Source: Anaerosalibacter sp. Marseille-P3206 (lineage in GTDB: Bacteria > Bacillota > Clostridia > Tissierellales > Sporanaerobacteraceae). Taken from it: a stretch of 64,000 nucleotides of DNA. The stretch covers positions 496,001-560,000 of the forward strand of contig NZ_FUHM01000002.1 in assembly GCF_900155565.1 (NCBI RefSeq), read 5' to 3'. The translations under genes and the position numbers were made by a program. Positions 53,162 to 61,554 of the stretch are shown here, piece by piece. How positions within the stretch are numbered: position 1 is the first letter of the stretch; every line of letters starts with the position of its first letter. Below the pieces are notes generated by a model. It was not told the DNA's origin, did not search any database, and saw only the letters and a list, made by a program, of their open reading frames with translations.

Positions 53162-54973
53162 TTATCTAAAAGTCAAGCATTTTGTAAACAACTTCTCATA
53201 GCCTTCTTTTGTGGACAACTCAAAATATTCTATATCCTTAGCTACATCCTCCATTTCTTTTCTTGCATCCTTAGACATAAGACACATCATAGCCCCAGTT
53301 TTAGATGAGTTTCCTATATAATTTATCTTATCTTTTAGATTTTCTGGTATAATTCCTACTCCTGTTAAACTGCTTATCTTTAAATGTCTTCCAAACTGCC
53401 CTGCAATTACTACACTATCAAGATCTTCCATATCCATTCCCATAAAATCCACCAGAGCATAGAACCCCGAGGAAATAGCTCCTTTTGCTAATTGAACTTG
53501 CCTAATATCTTCTTGAGATAAGCTTAATACTTCATCATTTGTTTTACATATAATAACTTTTCTTTTCTTATCTTCTTCTACTAAATGCTGAGCTAATACA
53601 TCTCGTCCTTCACTTTCTAAATCCTCTTTCTTCTTGAGTCTTCCAGATTTCTTAATAAGGCCTTTTTTGTTTAACTCTGCCATCGCTTCTAATATTCCAC
53701 TGCCACATATTCCTACAGGTTCTCCATCCCCTATGATCTGAAGAGAAACCCCATCTTCATTAAACTGTATGCCTTCAATAGCTCCTTCTGCCGCTCTCAT
53801 TCCACAACTTATATTAGCACCTTCTAATGCTGGTCCTGCTGCACAAGAACAAGATGCTAGTTTTCCGCCTTTTGATAATATCATTTCACCATTTGTTCCA
53901 ATATCTATAAAAAACACATTGTCTTTAGTATGTTTTAGTCCTGATACTACAGCTCCAGCTACAATATCGGCCCCTATAAAACTAGACACTCCAGGTAAGC
54001 AATATAGTCTCCCAAAATGAGCAATTCTTAAACCAATGCTATTTGCCCATATGTTTTTCTCTTTTGAAAAAATTGTAGCATAAGGTGATTTACCTATTGT
54101 GATGGTATCAATACCTAACAATAGATGCATCATGGTAGCATTAGCCCCTACAGCTATTTCATAGATGTTTTTGGTGTCTATATTGTTTTTATTGCACAAT
54201 TTTTCTAATAAAGAATTTATACAGTCTACTATTGCCTTTTGCAATAAATAAAGACCATTTTCTTTTCTCTTTACAAAATCTATACGTGATAATACATCTA
54301 GACCATATTCCTTTTGAGGGTTTATGGATGTTTCTGACTCAATCTCAGTACCTGTGTTTAAATCTATAAGGGATACAACTACTGTAGTAGTTCCAATATC
54401 TACTGCAGCACCATATAGTTTATCTTTAGTATCTCCTGATTCTATGCCTATAGGTTTATCATCCCAATATACTAAGGTAGCTTCTTCACTTGTATGAACA
54501 TCTGCTAAGGCTTTTAAAAACCCTATATTATCATGAATTATCTCACTACCAATTGCTCTTTCTAAGACTTCTTCATAAGAAATATTGTTTTCCAAAGTTG
54601 GCTTTTCTAATTTAATAACCTGTTTATGTATCAAAGGATTTAAGATTATTTCAGGTGTATATCCATCTGATAAACCTTTGTAATTTTTTTCTTCTTTATT
54701 CAAAAGTTTTACTTGTATAGGCCCTTTTGGATAGACTAAACAACTAAGTCTTATACCATCATCGATTTCTTTTTTAGATAAATGCTTTAACTCTTCTTCA
54801 GTAAGACCATTTATATCTCCATCTAATATCTGTACCTTGCACTTTCCACAATAACCTTTTCCTCCACATGGACTCTCTATAATAGCCCCATTACCCTGCA
54901 ATATATCAAGAAGACTTTCTCCTTCTCTATAATTGCAAGATATACCACTTTCTTTTATTGTTAATATGTTCAT
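53162..54973 (-). CDS. RACo-type corrinoid reactivase (2Fe-2S and ASKHA, DUF4445)
   Basis: This protein of about 603 residues has an N-terminal plant-type [2Fe-2S] ferredoxin domain (CGGKGYCGKC and RLSCL, about 36-85), a linker, and an ASKHA-type ATPase/DUF4445 region with YGAAVDIGTTTVVVSL, FIDIGTNGEM, GICGSGILEAMAEL and VVIAGQFGR. Such proteins use ATP to return inactive Co(II) corrinoid proteins to Co(I). I choose the ATG at 54973 over the GTG at 54982 for spacing from GGAG. It lies 25 bases after the 344-residue methyltransferase gene. Confidence 0.94.
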   Translation of the reverse strand: MNILTIKESGISCNYREGESLLDILQGNGAIIESPCGGKGYCGKCKVQILDGDINGLTEEELKHLSKKEIDDGIRLSCLVYPKGPIQVKLLNKEEKNYKGLSDGYTPEIILNPLIHKQVIKLEKPTLENNISYEEVLERAIGSEIIHDNIGFLKALADVHTSEEATLVYWDDKPIGIESGDTKDKLYGAAVDIGTTTVVVSLIDLNTGTEIESETSINPQKEYGLDVLSRIDFVKRKENGLYLLQKAIVDCINSLLEKLCNKNNIDTKNIYEIAVGANATMMHLLLGIDTITIGKSPYATIFSKEKNIWANSIGLRIAHFGRLYCLPGVSSFIGADIVAGAVVSGLKHTKDNVFFIDIGTNGEMILSKGGKLASCSCAAGPALEGANISCGMRAAEGAIEGIQFNEDGVSLQIIGDGEPVGICGSGILEAMAELNKKGLIKKSGRLKKKEDLESEGRDVLAQHLVEEDKKRKVIICKTNDEVLSLSQEDIRQVQLAKGAISSGFYALVDFMGMDMEDLDSVVIAGQFGRHLKISSLTGVGIIPENLKDKINYIGNSSKTGAMMCLMSKDARKEMEDVAKDIEYFELSTKEGYEKLFTKCLTFR

Positions 54974-54998
54974 AGTACTCACTCCATTTATATTGCTA

Positions 54999-56033
54999 TT
55001 ATTTTGTTGACTCTTTAGCCACCTCTACTAGTGCCTGTATATTCTTTAGTTTAGTCCTTGGACCAATTCCACAAGCTGGAGACAATATATCTACTCCATT
55101 TTCTATACAAACCCTAGCTAGATTTTTAATAATATCTGAAGAACTTTTTTCAAGAGCTAAAGTACTTACATTTCCCATGATAGCTTTATCATTTACATTA
55201 TTTACAACTTCTTTTACGCTAGTTATAGAGTCAAAACTTATAACATCACTTTCTAATGAATCAAGAATACCATAGACACTTTTTAATTTTCCACAAATAT
55301 GAATTATAGTTCCTCCTGGAACCTCTCCTTTAACAGCCTTTATTATTTTATTTAAATACGGTACAGCAAATTCTTGAAATAACTTTGGCCCTAATATCTC
55401 TCCTGTACCGCTTGGATCAGAAATAGCTATTATATCTGTGCCAGCTTCTATCTGAGCTTTAGCAAATCTAATAAGACTTTCTGTAACAAATTCCATCAAT
55501 TCATGGGCTTCTTTAGGTTTCTTCCTTAATTCCTTATAATAATCTACAGGTTCCATCACTGATGATGCCGTACTTACAGGTCCGACTAAATTTGCAATAA
55601 TAGGAACTTCTGTATTCTTAGTTTTAAGAATCTTAATAGCATCTAATACCACTTTTACTCTCTTTTCATTTATATTAAGTTCTTTTAGATTTCTCCATTC
55701 TGTGACAGAAGCTATTGGATATTTTATCACTCTAGGTTCATTTATCTTTGTCCCTAAACCTACAGTTGCTCCCATGGCCTCTGCTTCTACTGTCATGCAA
55801 AAGGGTACTCCAAAGTTTTCAAATCCTCCATTTTCATATACTCCCATAGTTAGCTTTGCCATCATTTCAGCATTTTCGTGAGCTTCTGGCCATTTCACTC
55901 CTGTAATATCCATTACATCTTCTATGATCATATTCATCATTCCACCAGGACAAATACAAGGAGGACGATCTACGCTGTCCCCCTTAATTACACGATATAA
56001 CCTCTCCTTAGCTGATAGCGATTCTATTGGCAT
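54999..56033 (-). CDS. MtaA/CmuA-type methyltransferase (UroD family)
   Basis: This 344-residue UroD-fold methyltransferase has SAKERLYRVIKGDSVDRPPC at the start and FCMTVEAEAMG (about 84-94). It also has GPVSTASSVM, AISDPSGTGEILGPKLFQEF, and the zinc site from HICGK (about 246-250) and SPACGIGP (about 317-324). In methylotrophic systems this type moves methyl groups between a corrinoid protein and coenzyme M or tetrahydrofolate, or takes them from methoxy-aromatics. The gene overlaps the corrinoid-protein gene by ten bases. Which substrate it serves cannot be told. Confidence 0.92.
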   Translation of the reverse strand: MPIESLSAKERLYRVIKGDSVDRPPCICPGGMMNMIIEDVMDITGVKWPEAHENAEMMAKLTMGVYENGGFENFGVPFCMTVEAEAMGATVGLGTKINEPRVIKYPIASVTEWRNLKELNINEKRVKVVLDAIKILKTKNTEVPIIANLVGPVSTASSVMEPVDYYKELRKKPKEAHELMEFVTESLIRFAKAQIEAGTDIIAISDPSGTGEILGPKLFQEFAVPYLNKIIKAVKGEVPGGTIIHICGKLKSVYGILDSLESDVISFDSITSVKEVVNNVNDKAIMGNVSTLALEKSSSDIIKNLARVCIENGVDILSPACGIGPRTKLKNIQALVEVAKESTK

Positions 56034-56689
56034 TGAGTTTTCCCCCTTACTAATTCCTTAGCAAGTCTTGCTGCTCTTGAAGCTTCTGGTGCATATCCAT
56101 CTGCTCCAATTTTGTCTGCAAAGTTCTGTGAAATTGGTCCTCCTCCAACCATAACTACTACATTATCTCTCATATTTTCTTCTTTTAACATATTTATTAC
56201 TGTCTCCATATTATCCATTGTAGTTGTCATCAGTGTTGAAAGACCTATCAAGTTTGCTCCTAGTTCTTTTGCCTTTTTTACAAATTCAGCTGGAGGTACA
56301 TCTCTTCCTAGGTCATAAACTTCAAAACCTGTAGTCTCTAACATAATCTTAAATAAATTCTTACCTATATCATGAGTATCTCCCTCGACTACTCCAACAA
56401 TGGCTCTATATTTTTCATTAGATTCATCATGATTCAAATGAGGCTTCAAAACATCTAACCCTGCATACATAGCATCTGAACACATAAGTAATTCTGGAAT
56501 ATAGTATTCTTCTTCTTCATAAAGCTTACCAGCCTCATCCATGCCTTTAGCTAATCCATTAGCAATTCCTTCATAAGCTTCAAAGTTTTTTTCTATAAAT
56601 GAATTTGCGGTAACCACTACTTCATCTTCTTCCATTTCTACTACATTTCTTGCTAATTCATTTAAAAGACTTTGTTTTTCATCTAGCAT
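56024..56689 (-). CDS. Corrinoid protein of a methyltransferase system
   Basis: This 221-residue protein has an N-terminal four-helix cap domain (about 1-90; EEEEYYIPELLMCSDAM) and a Rossmann-type B12-binding domain with GDTHDIGKN (the cobalt-ligand His, about residue 104), GFEVYDLGRDVP, GLSTLMTTTM and VGGGPIS. It is the methyl carrier between the methyltransferases of the operon. It is the first gene, with GGAGTGATATAG before the ATG. Confidence 0.95.
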   Translation of the reverse strand: MLDEKQSLLNELARNVVEMEEDEVVVTANSFIEKNFEAYEGIANGLAKGMDEAGKLYEEEEYYIPELLMCSDAMYAGLDVLKPHLNHDESNEKYRAIVGVVEGDTHDIGKNLFKIMLETTGFEVYDLGRDVPPAEFVKKAKELGANLIGLSTLMTTTMDNMETVINMLKEENMRDNVVVMVGGGPISQNFADKIGADGYAPEASRAARLAKELVRGKTQCQ

Positions 56690-56910
56690 CTATATCACTC
56701 CTAACCTAGATTATTTTGTGAATATTCAATATGTATCATTTCTATTTTATACATATTTCTTGTGTGCTTCCAACGTTATTGAATTTTTCAATATGTAAGC
56801 ATGTACCTATTTATACTATTTATAAGACAAGTAACAAATAATAAAGTTGCACCTCAAGAATATATCATCTTAATATCATTAAATATATATTTTTCCATAA
56901 AAGCCATCCG

Positions 56911-56919
56911 TGGTATAAT
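56911..56919 (+). promoter_or_regulatory. Extended -10 promoter of the fucosidase gene
   Basis: TGG directly precedes TATAAT (56914-56919), an extended -10. TTTCCA at 56891-56896 is a weak -35 at 17 bases. This placement supports a start at 56954. Confidence 0.5.
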
Positions 56920-56953
56920 ACAATTAACAATAACAAATTTAGGAGTGAGCAAA

Positions 56954-58264
56954 ATGAATCTAGTAGAGGAAAGAACTAAAAGAACGCAGTGGTTTTTAAA
57001 AGACAGGTTTGGTATGTTCATTCATTGGGGACTTTATTCAATACCTGCTAGAGGTGAATGGATAAGAAGTAACGAAAAAATATCTAAAGAAGACTATCGA
57101 GTATATTTCGATGAATTCAATCCAATTAACTATGACCCAAAATCTTGGGCACGTGCTGCAAAAGATGCAGGAATGAAATATGTAGTTATGACAGCTAAGC
57201 ATCATGATGGTTTCTGTCTATTTGACAGTAAGCTTACTGATTACAAAGCAACTAATACCAAAGCAGGTAGGGATTTAATAAAGGAATATGTTGATGCTTT
57301 TCGTGAAGAAGGACTTAAGATTGGTCTTTACTACTCTACCATTGACTGGTATCATGATGATTTTCCTCACTATGGAGACAGACATCATCCTATGAGAGAA
57401 AATATAGCGTATAAAGATTTTGAACATGATTTTGAAAATTACCTTGAATATATGCATGGACAAGTCCGTGAACTATGTACAAACTATGGAAAGATAGATA
57501 TACTTTGGTTTGATTTTTCTTATGATGATATGTGTGGTGAAAAATGGAAAGCAACAGAGCTTATTAATATGGTAAGGTCATTGCAACCTGATGTAATCAT
57601 AGATAACAGATTAGAAGCTAGTGGAGAAAATGCTGGAAGTATTCGAACTAAGAATCCTAGCTTTTTTGCTGGAGACTTTGCTTCACCTGAACAAATAATT
57701 CCACCTGAAGGATTAGTTGATGAAGACGGACATTCAATACCATGGGAAGCCTGCATCACCATGAATAATCATTGGGGATATTGTTCAAATGACAAGAATT
57801 TCAAGTCTTCTAAAATGATTATCAGAAAGCTGGTAGAATGTGTTAGCAAAAATGGAAATCTGTTATTAAATGTTGGCCCAAATGCAAAGGGAGAAATACC
57901 TATAGAATCATTAAATATTTTGAAGGAAATTGGTAAATGGATAAAAGACAATGGTAACAGTATTTATAACTGTGGTAAATCTAGTCTTCCAAAACCAGAA
58001 TGGGGTTACTATACTCAAAATGGTAATAAATTATATGCACATATATTTGAACCTAGCATAGGTCCACTTGGGCTTTCTGGTTTAACAAATAGAGTTAAAA
58101 AGGTTCGCCTACTGTCTGACGGATCTGAAATCAAAATAATCAATCCTTGGAATACTTTTGATTTTGAAGATCATATGTTTATTAATTTTGGTAGTCCTGG
58201 ACAACTTACATACCCACTACCAAATAATATTGATACTGTTGTAGAACTTGAACTTTTAGAATAA
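56954..58264 (+). CDS. Alpha-L-fucosidase (GH29), cytosolic
   Basis: This 436-residue glycoside hydrolase family 29 enzyme has RFGMFIHWGLYSIPARGEW near the start (about 20-38), YVVMTAKHHDGFCLF (about 77-91), GLYYSTIDWYHDDFP and DILWFDFSYDD with the predicted nucleophile Asp in WFD. GNLLLNVGPNAKGEIP follows near 315. There is no signal peptide, so it works inside the cell on imported fucosides. I start at the ATG at 56954 because AGGAGTGAG precedes it and a promoter lies just upstream; the frame open from 56801 runs through that promoter. No other sugar genes are near. Confidence 0.94.
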   Translation: MNLVEERTKRTQWFLKDRFGMFIHWGLYSIPARGEWIRSNEKISKEDYRVYFDEFNPINYDPKSWARAAKDAGMKYVVMTAKHHDGFCLFDSKLTDYKATNTKAGRDLIKEYVDAFREEGLKIGLYYSTIDWYHDDFPHYGDRHHPMRENIAYKDFEHDFENYLEYMHGQVRELCTNYGKIDILWFDFSYDDMCGEKWKATELINMVRSLQPDVIIDNRLEASGENAGSIRTKNPSFFAGDFASPEQIIPPEGLVDEDGHSIPWEACITMNNHWGYCSNDKNFKSSKMIIRKLVECVSKNGNLLLNVGPNAKGEIPIESLNILKEIGKWIKDNGNSIYNCGKSSLPKPEWGYYTQNGNKLYAHIFEPSIGPLGLSGLTNRVKKVRLLSDGSEIKIINPWNTFDFEDHMFINFGSPGQLTYPLPNNIDTVVELELLE

Positions 58265-58299
58265 AAAATGGATTAGGCTTAAAAGCCTGATCCATTTTT
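58264..58299. terminator. Bidirectional terminator after the fucosidase gene
   Basis: AAAAATGGATTAGGCTT (58264-58280) pairs with AAGCCTGATCCATTTTT (58283-58299), with one G-U pair. Confidence 0.85.
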
Positions 58300-58759
58300 A
58301 TTTTACATTGTACATTCCATGACTATTCATATAGTTAAATAGCTTTTCACCATGATTTTGTTCCTCTGTTTGTATATGTTGAACAGCTTGGCGAACTTTA
58401 GGATTTGCTGCCTCAAATACTGTTGTATCGTAAAACCCGGATACATATTTTTCAGTAGACAACAAATCTTCTAGTAATATTTGATCATTTACATTTCCAC
58501 TAACTTGTTGTAATGTATTATCAGTTGGCAGAGTTGTTGTTCCACCACTATGAGCCATATTGGGTTCCATTCCTTGTAACATTTGGTTGATCATATCATA
58601 GTGATGTTGTTCATCTTGGGCAATTTCTGTTAATAAATTTTTAAGTTGTACATCTTGAACTTTGGCTGCATATCCTTGATATTTTTTTACACATAAATCT
58701 TCTTGTTTCTTGCCATCTTCTAATAACATTCTTTCCTTTTGAGATAATTTTATCTGCAA
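58298..58759 (-). CDS. CotF-family spore coat protein
   Basis: This 153-residue, ferritin-like helical protein has the coat F domain: SQKERMLLEDGKKQEDLC at the start, EIAQDEQHHYDMINQML (about 47-63), QILLEDLLSTEKYVSGFYDT (about 93-112) and IQTEEQNHGEKLFNYMN at the end. The family is found in endospore coats, so the organism very likely sporulates. The start is TTG behind GGAGGTGA. A sigma-E/K-type promoter was not identified by eye. Confidence 0.9.
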   Translation of the reverse strand: MQIKLSQKERMLLEDGKKQEDLCVKKYQGYAAKVQDVQLKNLLTEIAQDEQHHYDMINQMLQGMEPNMAHSGGTTTLPTDNTLQQVSGNVNDQILLEDLLSTEKYVSGFYDTTVFEAANPKVRQAVQHIQTEEQNHGEKLFNYMNSHGMYNVK

Positions 58760-58822
58760 AGTATCACCTCCAATTATTTTCTATGATTATCCTTTGCAGA
58801 TAAGGATTTTTTATACATCCAA

Positions 58823-59560
58823 CTAACAAATTACAAAACCAGCACTTGCATTTATTATTTGGCCTGTTATTAAGTAAGCTTCATCTGTTGCCAAGAAATA
58901 TACTACATTTGCAATTTGCTCTGGTTTGCAAATTATTTCAAGTGGTGTTTCATCCTTGATTATTTCCCGAATTTCTTCACTAACTCCTGCAATCATATCA
59001 GTATCCACTGCTCCTGGAGCTACAGCGTTAACCAATATATTAGAAGGACCTAGTTCCTTAGCCAATGCCTTAGTAAAACTTATAATTGCACCTTTCGTTG
59101 CAGAATAGTGTGCTTCACAAGAAGCTCCCACCAATCCCCAAATAGATGAGATATTAATAATTCTTCCTGCCTTTTCACTAATCATTTTAGGAAGAACGCA
59201 TTGACAACAATTAAACATTCCGTTGACATTTACATCAAAAATTCTTTTCCATTGTTCTTGAGTAATATCAGTGAACAAAGTCATATCAGCAATGCCTGCA
59301 TTGTTTACAAGTACATCAATATTTCCGAATTTTTTATATCCTTCTTCAAACATTGCTTCAACTTGTTTTCTATCAGAAACATCAGCTTGTACAGCAATAG
59401 CATTTGCACCTGATGAAAGTAACTCTTCTAATAAAGAAAGAGCTTTGTCTTTGCTTTTATGGTAATTAATAATTACATTATAACCTTCTAAAGCAAACTT
59501 TTTCGCCGTAGCTCTTCCTATTCCCCTAGAAGAACCGGTAATCAATACTGTTTTTTTCAT
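58823..59560 (-). CDS. SDR family oxidoreductase, FabG-like
   Basis: This 245-residue short-chain dehydrogenase/reductase has the cofactor motif TGSSRGIGRAT (about 8-18), NNAGIAD (about 88-94), the catalytic Ser in NISSIWGL, YSATK (Tyr and Lys) and the APGAVDTDM region. It should use NADP(H) because of the Ser-Arg after the first Gly. The ATG at 59560 follows AAGGAG. It resembles 3-oxoacyl-ACP reductases but is not beside fatty-acid genes, so the substrate is open. Confidence 0.93.
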   Translation of the reverse strand: MKKTVLITGSSRGIGRATAKKFALEGYNVIINYHKSKDKALSLLEELLSSGANAIAVQADVSDRKQVEAMFEEGYKKFGNIDVLVNNAGIADMTLFTDITQEQWKRIFDVNVNGMFNCCQCVLPKMISEKAGRIINISSIWGLVGASCEAHYSATKGAIISFTKALAKELGPSNILVNAVAPGAVDTDMIAGVSEEIREIIKDETPLEIICKPEQIANVVYFLATDEAYLITGQIINASAGFVIC

Positions 59561-59598
59561 ATGATCATATCTCCTTATATCTATTATATTCCCTAATT

Positions 59599-59901
59599 CT
59601 AGAAAATTAATCCACATAAATATACTGCCAATACTGAACTCAAGGCAACTGTCAATAATCCTTTTTCAAAATAAGCTAAAATTAAAGCTGTAGCTGTACC
59701 TATTATTGAATAATATATGTTTGAAGTAGAGAATAATATACTTGGGAAAGTCATAGCTCCCAAAACAGCAAAGGGTATGTAGTATAAAAAAGATTTTATA
59801 AATCTTGATTTTATTTTAGTCCTACAAATTGCTATTGGAATAACTCGTATTAAATATGTAACTGCAGCCATCATGATTACTGCTATTAGTTTTTTACTCA
59901 A
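59599..59901 (-). CDS. azlD: AzlD branched-chain amino acid exporter subunit
   Basis: This small protein of about 100 residues has four hydrophobic segments and the AzlD pattern (MMAAVTYLIRVIPI, YIPFAVLGAMTFP). Together with AzlC it exports branched-chain amino acids and their toxic analogues. I prefer the TTG at 59901, eight bases from AAAGGA, over the ATG at 59910, which almost touches the site. It directly follows azlC. Confidence 0.92.
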   Translation of the reverse strand: MSKKLIAVIMMAAVTYLIRVIPIAICRTKIKSRFIKSFLYYIPFAVLGAMTFPSILFSTSNIYYSIIGTATALILAYFEKGLLTVALSSVLAVYLCGLIF

Positions 59902-59902
59902 A

Positions 59903-60652
59903 TTAATCATCCTTTCTTGGGAAAAGTATTGCTCCTATAGTTGCTGCTATAACAGTAGTAATGATTATACTCCATCCTCCTGAAATTATTTTCATACTTG
60001 GTAACAATTCAAAAGTACAACTCATTAATACTGCAACTATTACAACAATTAATGCGGATTTAGATTTTTTGGCTGATGGAACAATAAGTGCAATAAACAT
60101 TGCATATAATGCTATTCCCATTGAACTTTGCAATGATTCTGGCAATAATGAAGTTATCATTGCTCCTAATGTAGTACCTAAAGCCCATCCAAAATAAGGA
60201 CAAACAGTTAATCCCATCATATAGGAAAAAGTAATCTCTTTTTCTTCTAAGGATGCAACTGTAAAAATCTCATCTGTAATTCCAAAAGCCATTATACATC
60301 TCTTTGCCAAAGATGTTTCAGGTGAAATTTTCTGAGAAAGAGATAATGACATTAGCATATAACGTACATTTATTACAAATGTAGTTAATGTAATTTCGAA
60401 AATGGAAGCATTAGCTATAATTAAATTGGCTCCTGCAAATTGTCCTGCAGATGTAAGATTTGTTAATGATATCAAAATTGCCATCCAAATAGGTATACCC
60501 CCATTAACTGCCATCATGCCAAATGTAAAAGCAACAGGAATATACCCTAGTGTGATAGGTAGTCCATCTTTTGCACCTTTTAAAAAATCAGATTTGCTTT
60601 TTTCTTTCTTAGAAATAACTCGATTGTCTCTTAAACTATAGAAATTATTCAA
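59903..60652 (-). CDS. azlC: AzlC branched-chain amino acid exporter subunit
   Basis: This 249-residue membrane protein has about six to eight hydrophobic segments and the AzlC signatures GLPITLGYIPVAFTFGMMAV, NLTSAGQFAGANLI, FVINVRYMLMSLSLSQ and FGITDEIFTVAS. It pairs with AzlD just downstream. The start is TTG behind GGAAGG. No Lrp-type regulator lies beside it. Confidence 0.94.
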   Translation of the reverse strand: MNNFYSLRDNRVISKKEKSKSDFLKGAKDGLPITLGYIPVAFTFGMMAVNGGIPIWMAILISLTNLTSAGQFAGANLIIANASIFEITLTTFVINVRYMLMSLSLSQKISPETSLAKRCIMAFGITDEIFTVASLEEKEITFSYMMGLTVCPYFGWALGTTLGAMITSLLPESLQSSMGIALYAMFIALIVPSAKKSKSALIVVIVAVLMSCTFELLPSMKIISGGWSIIITTVIAATIGAILFPRKDD

Positions 60653-60761
60653 AACTACACCTTCCTTTCATATATTGTATTTTAATTCACAAACTCCATT
60701 GTAACAAAAATTATAGAAAAATAACAGTATTTTTGACAAAAATCCTTATTATTCTCTTTAT

Positions 60762-60805
60762 AATAAAAAAACATTCCCTTAAACTTGCAGTTTAAGGGAA
60801 TGTTT
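60762..60805 (-). terminator. Terminator after the FUSC-like gene
   Basis: A perfect 17-bp stem (60769-60785 with 60789-60805, AAACATTCCCTTAAACT) is followed on the minus strand by TTTTTTT. The rest of the gap from 60653 is AT-rich and shows nothing else. Confidence 0.88.
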
Positions 60806-60825
60806 GGATTGCCTTATAAAATAAT

Positions 60826-61320
60826 TTAAAGTGTTTTATTTATTAAAAGAGAAATTAATATTCCTATTAATGTATCAATTATCCTATTTAATGCAAAAAT
60901 AGTTGGTGATGCATCTCCTATATGAGATACTGTAATACTTAAAAAGACTACACAACTAATATAAGTTGAACTAGCAGTTTTGCAATAAACATTTGTATAT
61001 ATAATTGGAATCAAAAACAAACTTAAAATTAAATAATAAATAGGACTAAATAACTCAACATTAATATAGTCAATACCTACTATAACTAGCAGCCCATATA
61101 GTCCACCAATTATTGTTCCAATCATTCTATTTTTTCCTACTTTAAAACTATTATCATGACTATTTTGCATGCATAATATTGAAGCTATTGCAGAATAAAA
61201 AGGCGATGTCTTTCTAATGAAACTTATTAAAAAACACAAGTATACTGCAATAACTGTTTTTATTACTCTCATACCTAGAAATTTGATTTTTTTGTTTTTC
61301 TTTTCCATAGTTTTTTCCAT
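60826..61320 (-). CDS. FUSC/aromatic acid exporter (ArAE_1)-like membrane protein
   Basis: This protein of about 164 residues has five to six hydrophobic segments. The motifs TVIAVYLCFLISFI, PFYSAIASILCMQ and KVGKNRMIGTIIGGLYGLL fit the FUSC/ArAE_1 family (Bacillus YqjA N-terminal type), which lacks the usual C-terminal soluble domain here. The family is linked to export of organic acids. A cobalamin riboswitch directly upstream is unusual for it. The start is uncertain: the ATG at 61320 is 17 bases from GGAGG, while GTG/TTG codons nearer 61338 touch that site. Confidence 0.75.
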   Translation of the reverse strand: MEKTMEKKNKKIKFLGMRVIKTVIAVYLCFLISFIRKTSPFYSAIASILCMQNSHDNSFKVGKNRMIGTIIGGLYGLLVIVGIDYINVELFSPIYYLILSLFLIPIIYTNVYCKTASSTYISCVVFLSITVSHIGDASPTIFALNRIIDTLIGILISLLINKTL

Positions 61321-61362
61321 AATTATAACAAACAACACCTCCCCATCCTCGTGAGTAATAAA

Positions 61363-61506
61363 CAGCGTTTTTCTATTGGCAGGTCTCCTGACTTAAGAAT
61401 TGCAAACCTTACACCTTCCCATACTAATGTACAGTGGTATAAGTAAGGTTCTATCTATTACAGTGGCGGGACCGTATCGGAATTTCACCAAATTTCCCTT
61501 TTAAAC
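61363..61506 (-). promoter_or_regulatory. Cobalamin (B12) riboswitch
   Basis: The minus strand has GGGAAATTTGGTGAAATTCC, then ACGGTCCCGCCACTGTAA, and AAGTCAGGAGACCTGCC, the B12-box and its partners. The aptamer covers about 61363-61506. No terminator follows before the next gene, whose GGGGAGG lies about 30 bases on. Translational control is therefore more likely. It reads into the FUSC-like gene. Confidence 0.93.
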
Positions 61507-61554
61507 AATTTAATAGTATTAGATTGTACCAATAGTCAACATATTAAATTTTAT

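Noticed and set aside
56801-56953. N-terminal extension of the fucosidase
   Set aside because: It would run through the extended -10 promoter at 56911-56919 and lacks a ribosome binding site. The ATG at 56954 has one and starts the conserved domain.
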